Shown here: one piece after another, positions 53,001 through 61,764 of the stretch
Position numbering within the stretch: position 1 is the first letter of the stretch
How the letters are laid out: each line of letters begins with the position of its first letter
Origin: Chitinophagaceae bacterium
GTDB taxonomy: Bacteria > Bacteroidota > Bacteroidia > Chitinophagales > Chitinophagaceae
Length of the DNA: 64,000 nucleotides
NCBI GenBank assembly: GCA_016786845.1
Contig: JAEUVB010000023.1
Location: forward strand, 338,495-402,494
Reading direction: 5' to 3'
Notes under the pieces: generated by a model
Told to the model about the DNA's origin: nothing
Database searches by the model: none
What the model saw: the letters and a program-made list of their open reading frames with translations, nothing else
Translations under genes and position numbers: made by a program

Positions 53001-53436
53001 TACTCAGGGTTTCAGAGGCCGTATTGAGCACGGTGGTTTGGGCTTGCGAATATTGGTAGAGGTTGTAATAGGCTTGCGTGAGATAAGGGAAAGTAGTCCC
53101 GCTAAAATTGATGATTTGATGAGAAGGTGTGGTTAGCAACATGGAATCGATGCGGGTTGAATCCGTGAGATAGGTATTGCAGGAGTAATCCCACTCACCA
53201 CAGCCGATATTGGTCTGTCCGGAAACCGGAGGCGATACCAATCCATCCTTGCATCGGATATTGTAAAGCATCAATACCTTTTCATATTGCACAGCAGGAT
53301 TATTCGGAAATTGAATCACCGTATCACGGGTGGTCGACGAATACTTGAATGTTTGGATGCGCACCGTATCGCCCGGCACTTGGGCCATGGCTGAAAAAGA
53401 AAGCAACAAGAAAAGACAGAGGATAATTTGTTTCAT
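50008..53436 (-). CDS. T9SS-secreted PNGase F-like protein with LamG-type insert
   Basis: 1142 residues from the ATG at 53436, chosen because it begins the signal peptide MKQIILCLFLLLSFSAMAQ; the upstream codons lack a signal. PNGase F-like segments are split: an N-terminal part with GCGEWDYSCNTYL near residue 95, and a C-terminal part with MVTGHGQEGEFIPRDHYIDING and a GTWIYDRAGWCPG block near residue 770, matching the TGHG and (R/S)xxWCPG motifs of peptide-N-glycosidase F. Between them a LamG/concanavalin-like domain (about residues 290-470) is inserted. A T9SS domain ends the chain (YPNPAQNNFHVEM). It may remove or bind N-glycans of external glycoproteins; activity is unproven. Confidence 0.82.
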   Translation of the reverse strand: MKQIILCLFLLLSFSAMAQVPGDTVRIQTFKYSSTTRDTVIQFPNNPAVQYEKVLMLYNIRCKDGLVSPPVSGQTNIGCGEWDYSCNTYLTDSTRIDSMLLTTPSHQIINFSGTTFPYLTQAYYNLYQYSQAQTTVLNTASETLSNVGTGSLSLTHPLSTDQYSGRSQYIYTAAELLSAGVIAGPIDALLLNVLNAGTANFLKVKMKHTLNATLNAALPDTAGFMETYYSNTSFATGSNRLQFHTPFVWDGVSNIVVDFSFTHSTPAAALQIEGHSASPNMGLYANNNHHVNTASGTWAGLPASPMANLSGNFTVSYWSKGDIGVGTQNTSILEGIDSSNRRQLNIHMPWSNTNIYFDCGNNGSNYNRINKAATIPEVEQNWNYWSFTKNTTTGVMNIYLNGVLWHTGTGMNYLINIDSLVLGTNITKDLPFRGDIDELSIWNTDLTPATIQAWMYLPLTPAHPDYANLIAYYPLNEASGTALTDYSSQSQTGNFNLTPYWKYLRGDQIFKQFNATSERPNLTMAQGSYTLSNQTVTVLDSLPAAPYVVKEYTVYSNIGTNQSDSIGYVSYLLWKASYRYTYDGITGAVIDSTALIPTDSIVITNLNYVSRSPAKYELMSFVTPYGINLNMGMNGKTWTFDVTDYLPILKGNRRLSVERGGQWQENMDIQFLFLVGTPPRDVRNITNIWRQPNNCSYMDIINDKYFEPRNLMMDAGATAFKIRTMVTGHGQEGEFIPRDHYIDINGGSDEFVWPVWKKCASNPLYPQGGTWIYDRAGWCPGMATDLKEVDITPYVTPGQVANIDYGMYTASGSSSYLVSNNLVSYGAFNHTLDAAVADILAPTNKIEYAREHAICDQPKILLQNTGSTPLTSVKIEYWLNNNPVKSSYAWTGNLAPMEKIEVELPNTMIWSGIDSVLNEFHVELKEPNNGSDQYIFNNKMKSVFNLPEVVPADFIIYHKSNLFAGETSYQLFNDAGTQLFQRSGMSNNTIYRDTMHLTSGCYKLVMTDTDEDGISFWANNDGAGVFQLKRITGSNLKTFNPDFGASIIYNFTVDYPLSYEQYMTQTQISVYPNPAQNNFHVEMPGLAQAKVEVMNAMGQRMNLPHQRQGDVMIFDVHGLARGIYYVSIVSEDIRTTKKVVVE

Positions 53437-53608
53437 GCAGAGGGGATTTTTGAATATGGGATAAAGATACCCCCCGGCAGTCAAATGAAAAAATTTGGGC
53501 GGCGAACACACTTTTTGCTATTTCGTGAAACAGAATAGATACAACAGGAATCCGCCGGCACAAAAAAACCCGGAGTATTCTCCGGGCCTCAAATCGTTAA
53601 TGCTCTTC

Positions 53609-54274
53609 TTATCTTTTCTTATTGATCTGTTTCGCCAAAGCTATCGCCACCAGCTCAAAACTTTCGGCCAATCGATTGGTCACTTCCTTGTTCACAAAAT
53701 GCGCCGTGGTATTCATCACCGCGCCGGCACCTCCCGGTATCCAACCCGATCCTTTCGGTGCCTTCACTTCTCCCTTTACGTCTTCCATGGTGCCTTTCGC
53801 CAGCACATTGCTTGGGTTTGCGGTTTCAACAATCGTGATGACAAAATCCAGCATCGCAGGCTTCTTGCCCCAGGCGGAACCCCGTCCGGTTTTTACATTG
53901 TTTAAGGTAATGACCACAGTATACTTCGCATCAGCATTTTGACGAATCACCACAGCTTCTTTCTTAAATTCTTTATTGAAGGTGGTTTCAAAATGCTTAG
54001 GATACTTATCGGTCTTGGCACTTTGCCAGTTGGCGACAAACTCATCCCCTTCACCCGGCTTGTCTTTATTAATCTCTGCTTTGCGCTCGTCGAGGAAACT
54101 TTGCTCGGTTCCTTCTGCCACGGTCATATTGCTGTATACGTATTGTACATTCAGCAAGGCCACATCTTTAATAAAAGGCAGGTCTTCCCCGCTCTCCCAT
54201 TTGATTTTCTGTGCCGAGGCTGAAAACGCCATCGTCATCAATAATAAGACTGCAAAATTTTGTATTGTTTTCAT
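53609..54274 (-). CDS. Periplasmic hypothetical protein
   Basis: 221 residues from the ATG at 54274, which opens a signal peptide (MKTIQNFAVLLLMTMAFSASAQ). The mature part is lysine- and acid-rich, with FEVTFN-like and KYTVVITLNNVKTGRGSAWGKKPAMLDFVITIVET, then a glycine-rich KGSGWIPGGAGAVMNTTAHFVNKEV and a C-terminal helix. The layout resembles DUF4410/DUF4136-type secreted beta-sandwiches, an uncertain match. A -7 box TATCTTTG lies at 54291-54298. Function unknown. Confidence 0.68.
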   Translation of the reverse strand: MKTIQNFAVLLLMTMAFSASAQKIKWESGEDLPFIKDVALLNVQYVYSNMTVAEGTEQSFLDERKAEINKDKPGEGDEFVANWQSAKTDKYPKHFETTFNKEFKKEAVVIRQNADAKYTVVITLNNVKTGRGSAWGKKPAMLDFVITIVETANPSNVLAKGTMEDVKGEVKAPKGSGWIPGGAGAVMNTTAHFVNKEVTNRLAESFELVAIALAKQINKKR

Positions 54275-54290
54275 GTATAAATATTTTCGA

Positions 54291-54298
54291 CAAAGATA
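54291..54298 (-). promoter_or_regulatory. -7 element before the 221-residue gene
   Basis: TATCTTTG on the minus strand, 16 bases before the ATG at 54274; this supports that ATG over an upstream one. Confidence 0.5.
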
Positions 54299-54357
54299 TT
54301 CTTTCATTAGAAAAAGGGGAATACCGTAGTGTGGGTATTTTTCCTCAAGGATATCTG

Positions 54358-54807
54358 TTATGCGTCCGGTATATTGGGCTCTACCAGCCGTTTCAATTTA
54401 TCTAAAGATTCTTGCCAGCCCAAATAGCACATTTCTGTAGGTATCATGTCAGGTATCCCCTCCTGCGTGGCGATGATCTCAGTTCCACAAATCACTTTTC
54501 TCAATTCAATGGTGGTGATCATTAGCCCGGGCATATTCGGATCATCGAACTGATCGGTATATTTTAAAAACTCATTGGGTATGATGTCCAGATATTCACC
54601 TCCAAAAGCATGACTATTTCCCGTCGTGAAGTTGGTAAACGACATTTTGTAACGACCGCCAATTCGAACATCGATTTCATGTACTTTACACACGAAACCA
54701 TATGGAGGTAACCACGATGCAATAGCATCGGCACCCGTAAAGGCACGGTATACTTTTTCCGGACTTGCTGAAAATACTCTGTGAAGGGTTACTTTATTTG
54801 TGGTCAT
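54358..54807 (-). CDS. SRPBCC / AHSA1-type protein
   Basis: 149 residues of the START-like fold. VTLHRVFSASPEKVYRAFTGADAIASWLPPYGF at the start and GGRYKMSFTNFTTGN are the AHSA1 (activator of Hsp90 ATPase homologue) pattern; the end MCYLGWQESLDKLKRLVE fits. These proteins bind hydrophobic ligands in a cavity; ligand unknown. It starts 8 bases after the DUF2200 gene and is co-transcribed with it. Confidence 0.85.
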   Translation of the reverse strand: MTTNKVTLHRVFSASPEKVYRAFTGADAIASWLPPYGFVCKVHEIDVRIGGRYKMSFTNFTTGNSHAFGGEYLDIIPNEFLKYTDQFDDPNMPGLMITTIELRKVICGTEIIATQEGIPDMIPTEMCYLGWQESLDKLKRLVEPNIPDA

Positions 54808-54815
54808 ATGAATTA

Positions 54816-55190
54816 TTATTTATTAGAAGGTCTTAATATTTTTTCCATTTTCTTTCCTTGGGCTAATTCATCCACGAGCTTATCCAGATATCTGACTTTT
54901 TTCGTCAATGGGTTTTCAATGTCCTCAATGCGATAACCGCAAATCATTCCCCGAATGAAGTCTGCATTCGGATGGAGTGTGGCTTGTTCAAAGAAAGTCT
55001 CAAAAGTCACCTGTTCACGTATGAGCCGGTTTATTTTCTCCTCATCAAAACCCGTCAACCATTCAATGACCTGATGCAACTCACCTCTGCTTCTTCCCTT
55101 ACGTTCCACCTTGGCCACATAATGAGGGTAGACAGAAGCAAAGGTCAACTTTGTGATTCGTTCGTTATGTGTTTCAGTTTCTTTCATCAT
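54816..55190 (-). CDS. DUF2200-family protein
   Basis: 124 residues. RITKLTFASVYPHYVAKVERKGRSRGELHQVIEWLTGFDE and KVTFETFFEQA-like text, then GMICGYRIEDIENPLTKKVRYLDKLVDELAQGKKM, are the family hallmarks (DUF2200, small alpha-helical cytoplasmic proteins of unknown function). Two adjacent ATGs at 55190 and 55187 are possible starts. It pairs with the AHSA1-type gene. Confidence 0.85.
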   Translation of the reverse strand: MMKETETHNERITKLTFASVYPHYVAKVERKGRSRGELHQVIEWLTGFDEEKINRLIREQVTFETFFEQATLHPNADFIRGMICGYRIEDIENPLTKKVRYLDKLVDELAQGKKMEKILRPSNK

Positions 55191-55471
55191 TTGGATTTCG
55201 ATCGGTTGGGTAATCGTTTATGAATGAGAATCGTTTCATTCTTTTATATCATACATGGTGATGTGATCGTTGAAGCTTGATCTGCTTTTCGAGCATAAAA
55301 TCCGAGCCGATCAAAGATAATGAAAATGCAATGCATTTATGCTCAGCGTATAGCAAGCTTTTTGCCACACTTTTAAATCATGCAGACAATAATTTATGCG
55401 CTGTATAATATGCCGTCATTTCTTGAAAATTATAAAGCATAAAACATCCTGCCGTCACTAAATCGCCCATT
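55191..55471. other. Intergenic, no gene seen
   Basis: AT-rich region between two minus-strand units. It contains a weak hairpin GAATGA-N8-TCATTC followed by a T-run near 55225-55247 and nothing else of note. Confidence 0.4.
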
Positions 55472-56507
55472 TTATGCAAATGAGTTTATGAGCGATATTA
55501 CTTTTCTACTTTTCCTATTCTTCGGAATAAGCATCCCTTCTTCCTTCATCCATTTCAGTGTTGGTTCAAGGATTTCCCGGGCACCGCGAAAGTTAATGGC
55601 TAATTCTTTGGTCGCTTTTGCATTGTCAACAAAAAAGTATTTAATGGCATAGGGAATTACTTCCGGTTCAAACCCCATATTCATCCTGAAAGTTTTGCTT
55701 ACCCAGGCGAGATTCATCAGCATACCCCTTCCCACTTTCTGAATTGGCTTTTCCAAACCCAGTAAGTCGAGCGTTAATTTTGCAAGCTCTTCGATTTTCA
55801 TATTATCACTTCCAAGGATATATCTTTCTCCACTTTTCCCCTTTTCAAAAGCAGCTATAATTCCTTCTACTACGTCTTCTACAAAAACAATGGATGTACC
55901 TCCATCGGGCACAAGCACTGTTTTAGTGGTAGCAAAATCAAGAAGATTGCCACAAGTTATCTTGTCATAGTCATAAGGTCCGTAAACCTCTGTTGGGTTA
56001 ACAATAGTTACATGTTGCCCTTCTTTAGCCAGGCTAATGGCATATTCTTCCACTTCTTTTTTTGCATGCGCATATACAAAATATTTGTTGCGCGGGAGTG
56101 TGAAGGGCGAAGATTCATTAAGAATTTTAATGTCATCTGTTCCGTCTATCGCTGTGGATGAACAAACAAATACGGTTTTGATATTGCCAATTTCCTTGGC
56201 TACTCGAAGTACATTTTTAGATCCTTCAATTACGATTCGAGGCATATCAGGAGCTGTAATATCTTTCTAATTGGACAGACCAGCCAAATGAATGACCCCG
56301 ATGCATCCTTTCATTCCCTCTCTTAAGGAATTTATATCCGTAATATCACCTAAGCATCTTTCAAAATTCAATCCCTCTATCCTGCGAATATTGCTGGTAT
56401 TACGAAGCAGACAACGGGCTTCATACCCTTTTTGAAGCAATTGTTTTAAAAACAAAGTTTCCGATGAAACCTGCGGCTCCTGTTACAAATATTTTGCCCT
56501 TGTGCAT
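55472..56507 (-). pseudogene. NAD-dependent epimerase/dehydratase (SDR), disrupted
   Basis: An extended short-chain dehydrogenase in pieces. The start ATG at 56507 gives MHKGKIFVTGAAGFIGN with the Rossmann GxxGxxG motif. An extra base in an A5 run (56448-56452, plus strand) then shifts the frame into LKQLLQKGYEARCLLRN. A TAG at 56267-56269 interrupts VIHLAGLSN before KDITAPDMPRIVIEGSKNV. The rest is intact, with CSSTAIDG and the catalytic YAHAK (YxxxK). Correcting the one-base shift gives a 344-residue protein with one internal stop, normal for the dihydroflavonol-reductase-like SDR group. Two independent lesions argue for decay, although base-calling error in the homopolymer is possible. Confidence 0.85.
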
Positions 56508-56804
56508 CAAGTAGATATTTTATTGAGTTATTTCACCCAGGTTCATGGCCCATTCAAACTTATGGAAAGTTAGGGAGTAAAGTTAGTTGTATGTTTCATT
56601 TTTTCTTGATTTATGTTGGCGAAAGCATTGCACCCGTTTAGTTGCTATCCATGTCCTGGCACTCAAAACTTCAATCAAAATCAAAAAATCCGCTTTATCA
56701 AACTGCCCGCAACAACCTACACACACGGTCACAACCACCAAGCTTAATATAACCACAGTATTGTCGATTTCTTTTGCCGTAGTTGCATGCCTTCATCATT
56801 CTTT
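56508..56804. other. Intergenic, no gene seen
   Basis: Between the pseudogene start and the first cyclase stop. No ORF, hairpin or promoter that I can defend. Confidence 0.35.
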
Positions 56805-58880
56805 TTATACTTTGGATACAAAGTACATCTCTATTTCTCCTTTGCCCTTCGCAACAATCTGACCACGACTTTCGAAGACAAAGCCGGGTTTGTCTTTTAG
56901 AATCTCATAGGTAGTTTGACTAATATTCACTTTACCCACCTCACCACTACTTTCCATACGGCTTGCCGTATTCACTGTATCGCCCCATATATCATAACTG
57001 AACTTCTTCACGCCTACAATACCGGCAACCACAGGTCCGGTGTGAATGCCAATACGGATCTCGAAGAATGGAAGACCGGCGGCGAACTTTCGAGCTTTGG
57101 CTTGCTCGATGAAGTCGCGCATCTCAAAGGCGGCATGGATCACATCAATGGCATGGGTCTCGTTGCTCGTGGGCAGTCCCCCGGCCGCCATGTAGGCATC
57201 TCCGATTGTCTTTATCTTCTCTATGCCATACTTCTCTGTAATGCTATCGAAGACACTGAAGCACTCGTTGAGTTCACGGACAAGTTCCTGTGGACTCAAA
57301 ATTTCGCTCATCGAAGTGAAGCCTTTAAAATCGGTAAAGAGTACGGTGACCTGATCCATCTGCACAGCCTGGGCTGAGCCATTTAACTTCAATTCTGCCG
57401 CAACTTCTTCCGGAAGGATGTTCAGTAACAGCTCCTCGCTTCGCTTCTTCTCAGTTTCTATGATAACCTTTTGCTTTCGTGTTACCATGAAGCGGTTGAA
57501 AATGACAAATACCACCAATATCAACAGAAGGGCAAAGCCGGTGAGGAAGTTGCGGGTCAATTGGCTAATCTTTTGCTGTGCCTCCAAGTCAGAGATGATG
57601 TTCTCTGCGCCAGCTATCTTCTGCTCTGTTTCAAAGCTGGTGACACGGTTCTTCCGAGTGTCATCCCGCAACTCGTCCTGGATCTCGGTGTATTGATTAA
57701 ATACATCCCTGACACCAGCAGCATCTCCCAGTTCGAGTGACACTTTGATGAGCAGCTTGTATTCCTTCAGCTGCTCCATCCTCCGCTTTTCCAAAAGTGG
57801 AATCTCCTTCTCCAACAATAGTTTCGCTTCCTTTAGCCGCCCCTGTCTCACCCTAACCTGGGCCAGATAGTAGTTCACAAGGTGCATACCTGCAGGGCTC
57901 CAAGGGCGATAAGGAAAACCATCTACTAACTCACGGCATTTGGCCAGGTAGTGTTCAGCTGAATCCAGCTGATCCGTTTTCAGGTAATAGAAGCCTTTCA
58001 TCTCGTAGCACCGGGCGAGTGCCGGATGGTCATGATATCGATCTGACAAGGCCTCCGCACATTCGAGCAGTTCCTTAACGCTATCAGTCTGCCCCATCAT
58101 CAACCGTGCATAAGTGATGTTGCAGGAAGTGTATGCAACATTGGAACTGTCTTTAAGCCCGTTGATGCGTGCATCCCTTGCATCGATGGACAATGAAATA
58201 GCACCTTCGTAGTCACCTATATCATTAGACAAGCTACCCATCAAACCAGTGTGGTTGGTCCAACCATAAAGGCCGGTAATGGTGCCGTCTTGTGTGATCT
58301 CGTTACGATTAAGGTAGGAACGAGACTTCTTCAAGTTGTAAATCTCCAGGTCATAGAGCCCTTTACGATGGTAGATCGCTGCAAGTCTAAAGTAAGATAG
58401 AGAGACAGCGTCTGAATCGTTCCGGCTCAGATAGCGATGGAGGCTATTGGTGAAGTAGACAACATCACCTTCTGCATCAAGCAATGCAGTCAGAAATGCT
58501 GGACGTTCAAGAACTTCTTTGGTTTCATTATAGTGATCGATTATGGAATATATAAAGGCCTGCTTATCGGTAGATTTTCCTGTAAGTTGGAAGTAGTTTA
58601 AAATAAATTTTTGAAAAAAGTAAAAGAAGGCCATTTTTTTTCTTGCTTTCAGCCCCTCTGCCGCTTTCATTAACCGTCGGGCCATTACGCTGTCGAACGG
58701 TTGGCTTGACAATAAATTATCCGCTCGGATCAACAAAGTAGTGTCAATCTCCTTACCGGCAAAGGAACGATCAATGTAGAAAATCACAGAATCTCTGCGA
58801 ATATCATTCTGAGATTGTTGTGCGTACACATCTATACATGATATCATTATTACAATCACCAAAAAGTGTCTTATTTGCAA
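56805..58880 (-). CDS. TPR-containing adenylate cyclase (class III), paralogue 1
   Basis: 691 residues if translation starts at the TTG at 58880, which opens a signal peptide (MQIRHFLVIVIMISCIDVYAQ) shortly after a -7 box. An ATG at 58958 is the alternative start. The first 400 residues hold TPR-like helical pairs. A transmembrane helix (FLTGFALLLILVVFVIF) follows at about residue 450. The catalytic domain carries metal aspartates in VLFTDFKGF and KTIGDAYMAAGG and the transition-state segment YDIWGDTVNTASRME. The lysine in GIEKIKTIGD favours ATP over GTP. It should sense via the periplasmic TPR part and make cAMP inside. A paralogue lies 0.9 kb away. Confidence 0.88.
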   Translation of the reverse strand: MQIRHFLVIVIMISCIDVYAQQSQNDIRRDSVIFYIDRSFAGKEIDTTLLIRADNLLSSQPFDSVMARRLMKAAEGLKARKKMAFFYFFQKFILNYFQLTGKSTDKQAFIYSIIDHYNETKEVLERPAFLTALLDAEGDVVYFTNSLHRYLSRNDSDAVSLSYFRLAAIYHRKGLYDLEIYNLKKSRSYLNRNEITQDGTITGLYGWTNHTGLMGSLSNDIGDYEGAISLSIDARDARINGLKDSSNVAYTSCNITYARLMMGQTDSVKELLECAEALSDRYHDHPALARCYEMKGFYYLKTDQLDSAEHYLAKCRELVDGFPYRPWSPAGMHLVNYYLAQVRVRQGRLKEAKLLLEKEIPLLEKRRMEQLKEYKLLIKVSLELGDAAGVRDVFNQYTEIQDELRDDTRKNRVTSFETEQKIAGAENIISDLEAQQKISQLTRNFLTGFALLLILVVFVIFNRFMVTRKQKVIIETEKKRSEELLLNILPEEVAAELKLNGSAQAVQMDQVTVLFTDFKGFTSMSEILSPQELVRELNECFSVFDSITEKYGIEKIKTIGDAYMAAGGLPTSNETHAIDVIHAAFEMRDFIEQAKARKFAAGLPFFEIRIGIHTGPVVAGIVGVKKFSYDIWGDTVNTASRMESSGEVGKVNISQTTYEILKDKPGFVFESRGQIVAKGKGEIEMYFVSKV

Positions 58881-58888
58881 TAAACCGG

Positions 58889-58896
58889 CAAAGTTA
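58889..58896 (-). promoter_or_regulatory. -7 element of cyclase 1
   Basis: TAACTTTG on the minus strand, 8 bases before the TTG at 58880; it supports that start. Confidence 0.5.
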
Positions 58897-59124
58897 GCTA
58901 AATTTCGAACCCTTAGAATATTTAGACAAACAGACAGTATAGAAAATTCATTACTCATTTTGAAACAGTTGCGATTGCTTGTATTTTCCCTTGCATTCCC
59001 GGTATTGCAATTCCAAAAATCGCAGAACCCATTGACGCATATCCGTTCCGGATGAGAAATTGTTAATGTTTTTAAAGCGAATATGGAAAAGATTGTTTTC
59101 ATACAATTATATTCAATGTCCTAT

Positions 59125-59401
59125 AACGCTAACACAAATTCTGCCGCATCCGTCTTCCAACAGCAATCATAAGTCTACATCAAATGTAATAAATAAAAAA
59201 ATCAGATTTCCGGGAAACTATGTGGCAGCAATTTCAGAAATCTTCATGTTTACAGTTGCCCAAATGATCAAATTACACAACACAACGCTTCGCACACATA
59301 GTTGCAGCCTCTGAGCTGACAGCAAAAAACACTTAGCTTGCGTCATACTGCACTAAAAAGAGAAAGCTTATTAAAGAGCGTACACTCCAAGTGGGTTACT
59401 G
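59125..59401 (+). repeat. Composite direct repeat (B'A), diverged copy
   Basis: The left part (59125-59250) is a diverged version of the 128-base B element, still sharing GATTTC, GTG-CAGC, ATGTT and CAGTTGCCCA with it. The right part (59251-59401) is an A element with CGCACACATAGTTGCAGCC, CACTAAAAAGAGAAA and GAGCGTACACTCCA. It precedes a second unit head-to-tail. No gene is in the region 58881-59808 apart from the cyclase leader. Confidence 0.75.
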
Positions 59402-59529
59402 CTAACGTTCCGACGGCTTCTGCATTATCTGCCTTAATAACCGTAAAACATCAGGCTACAACAAATCTAATTAATAATTCTGGTTTCGCGGCGACCAAGT
59501 GACAGCTATTGCAGTAAGCCGTATGTTAG
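59402..59529 (+). repeat. B element: 128-base palindromic repeat, copy 1
   Basis: Left arm CTAAC, six bases, ACGGCTT, one base, TGCA; right arm TGCA, two bases, AAGCCGT, two bases, GTTAG. The arms are perfectly complementary box by box with unequal spacers, and the ends read AAC...GTT. It recurs at 63862-63989 with about four differences in the core. Confidence 0.85.
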
Positions 59530-59690
59530 GGGTAGCCCATATCATCAATTTACACATTGCTAAACTGCGCACACATAGTTGCAGCCCCCATGCTGACAGT
59601 AAAAAAACACTGAGCTTGCGATATGCTACACTAAAAAGAGAAAACTAATGACGGAGCGTACACTCCATGCGGGTTACCGATAACGATTTT
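59530..59690 (+). repeat. A element, copy 2
   Basis: Parallels 59251-59401 with shared blocks GCCCA, TTACACA, CGCACACATAGTTGCAGCC, CTGACAG, AGCTTGCG, CACTAAAAAGAGAAA, GAGCGTACACTCCA and GGGTTAC. Differences are scattered substitutions. Confidence 0.8.
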
Positions 59691-59808
59691 GCGATAAAAG
59701 AAGGATGGGAATAAAAAGCACTTCTGCTTCCTGGATTCCAATTGAATGTCCAACACTTGAATTTAAGCCGTTTTTTCTTTTTAGCGCATGTTAGCGGATG
59801 AGCTCTTT

Positions 59809-61764
59809 TCAAATTTTTCCTTCCATAAAATACATATCTATTTCGCCTTTACCTTTCGCCTGTATTTTCCCTCGGTGTATGCATCTAAATTTACTTTTTA
59901 CTAATTCATAGGTACTTCCGCTGATGTTAATTTTTCCCGCTTCGCCACTACTTTCCATTCGTGCAGCAATATTCACCGTATCGCCCCAAATATCGTAGGC
60001 GAATTTTTTTACTCCCACAATTCCGGCAACAACAGGTCCGGTGTGAATACCGATACGTATTTCAAAAAACAATTTGCCTTCCGATTGTTTCTTCAATTTA
60101 TGTTCATGCATGAATTGCTGAATATCGAGAGCGGCCCTTACAACACCCTCTGCATGCGTTTGATTGGAAACCGGCAATCCACCGACAGCCATATAGGCAT
60201 CTCCGATGGTTTTTATTTTTTCTACTCCATACTTTTGCATGATGTGGTCAAATGCCGAAAAACATTCATTGATTTCTGTTATCAATTCTGTTGGCGTTAA
60301 TTTTTCGGAGAGTTGTGTAAATCCTTGAAAGTCGGTAAACAAAACTGTGACCTCGTCAAAGTGTTTTGCTTCGGCACTACCTTTTGCTTTTAATTCTTCT
60401 GCTACTTCTTCGGGTAATATGTTTAACAGCAACTCATCGCTGCGCTTTCTTGCTTTAGAAATTTTATTGCGCTGACGAAAGAAGATTAATGCGAAAAGGA
60501 ATACCACTGCAAAACCTCCAACAAAGATGTTGCGAACCAATTTTTGTTTTTGCAATTCTTTTTCAGCGATGGCATCTTTCTTTTCCTGCGCGGCCTTTGA
60601 AACCGCTTGCTTTTTATCAAAGTCATATTGAATCTTCGATTCCAGGGTTTTTTCTATATTTTCCTCGTTAACTAAACTGTCCCGATATGCGTTATAAATC
60701 TTATTGTATTCAAAAGCTCCTTTGAAATTTCCCAAAGCGCTGTCGGCTTCATACAGGCTGTTGTAGCATTGCGCAATCGTTTCTTTTGTTCCCAGCTCTT
60801 TAGCCAGAAGAAGTCCCCTGGTAATCCATTCCCGTGCTTCTCTGGCCTGGCCCAGTTTTATTTTAGCACCGCCAATATTGGCAAGGACCAACGCCTCGTT
60901 GTCTTTATCCCCCGTTTCTTCTGAAAGTTTTAGGGCTATCAAATGTAATTTTAACGCCTCAGTGCAATTGCCCATCATGGAATAAACAGAACCAATGTTG
61001 TCATAGGCTATTCCTTGTCCGCGTTTATCTCCTGCTTCCTGCTTCAATTTTAATGATATTTGATGCTGGTTCAGTGCTTCCGGTAAATTATTTTGGGATA
61101 TATATATAGCTCCGAGGTTGTTGCGTGTCATGTCCTCCAACCTTTTATTGCCCATTTCCATACTTAATTCGATCACGGTTTCATACTCACGTATTGCTTC
61201 TGAATTTCTACCCATGTCAGCGTTAATGTTGCCCAGGTTACCATGACAATTGGCAATACCATATTTATCGCCAATTCCCTCATAAAATTTCAGTGCGGCC
61301 AAATATTCATTGAGGGCTTCGGGCTTTTTTCCCAGATCAGTATATGCATTGCCTCGCATACTATGCAAATTGGCCAAGCGTTCTTGGTTGTTCGTTTCAA
61401 TATAATAAGGAAAAGCTTCGTCTATAGCTTTGATACCTTCGGTAAGTTTTCCCAAAAGGAGGAAAGTTTCCCCAAGTCTGTAATTGGCTCCTGCCAATCC
61501 CTTTCTATACCCTGTTTTTTGCGAAATGAATAAGGCTTTATTGGCCAAAAACAATGCCGAATCCGAATTATAATTGTTGTTTAAGCTGTCACATTTCTTA
61601 AACAAATCTTCAACTAATACACTGTCTTTAACACCATATTCATTCCGGGCCCCACTATGTCTTCCGGATTCGTTTTGTGTTAATCCTCCTTTAGTAGCAT
61701 CTTCTGACTGCTGGGTGCACGAGCAAAACACAGTAAGCAGAATAATGTATATGTTGAGTTTCAT
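59809..61764 (-). CDS. TPR-containing adenylate cyclase (class III) lipoprotein, paralogue 2
   Basis: 651 residues. The N-terminus MKLNIYIILLTVFCSC is a signal with a lipobox-like end, so the sensor part is exported. Residues 45-370 contain about eight TPR units of the type LANLHSMRGNAYTDLGKKPEALNEYLAALKFYEGIGD, very regular. A transmembrane helix (NIFVGGFAVVFLFALIFF) precedes RKRSDELLLNILPEEVAEELK and the cyclase domain with VLFTDFQGF, KTIGDAYMAVGG and YDIWGDTVNIAARME. The C-terminal 230 residues closely match the other cyclase, so they arose by duplication. This gene, unlike the other, lies between the B repeats. Confidence 0.9.
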   Translation of the reverse strand: MKLNIYIILLTVFCSCTQQSEDATKGGLTQNESGRHSGARNEYGVKDSVLVEDLFKKCDSLNNNYNSDSALFLANKALFISQKTGYRKGLAGANYRLGETFLLLGKLTEGIKAIDEAFPYYIETNNQERLANLHSMRGNAYTDLGKKPEALNEYLAALKFYEGIGDKYGIANCHGNLGNINADMGRNSEAIREYETVIELSMEMGNKRLEDMTRNNLGAIYISQNNLPEALNQHQISLKLKQEAGDKRGQGIAYDNIGSVYSMMGNCTEALKLHLIALKLSEETGDKDNEALVLANIGGAKIKLGQAREAREWITRGLLLAKELGTKETIAQCYNSLYEADSALGNFKGAFEYNKIYNAYRDSLVNEENIEKTLESKIQYDFDKKQAVSKAAQEKKDAIAEKELQKQKLVRNIFVGGFAVVFLFALIFFRQRNKISKARKRSDELLLNILPEEVAEELKAKGSAEAKHFDEVTVLFTDFQGFTQLSEKLTPTELITEINECFSAFDHIMQKYGVEKIKTIGDAYMAVGGLPVSNQTHAEGVVRAALDIQQFMHEHKLKKQSEGKLFFEIRIGIHTGPVVAGIVGVKKFAYDIWGDTVNIAARMESSGEAGKINISGSTYELVKSKFRCIHRGKIQAKGKGEIDMYFMEGKI

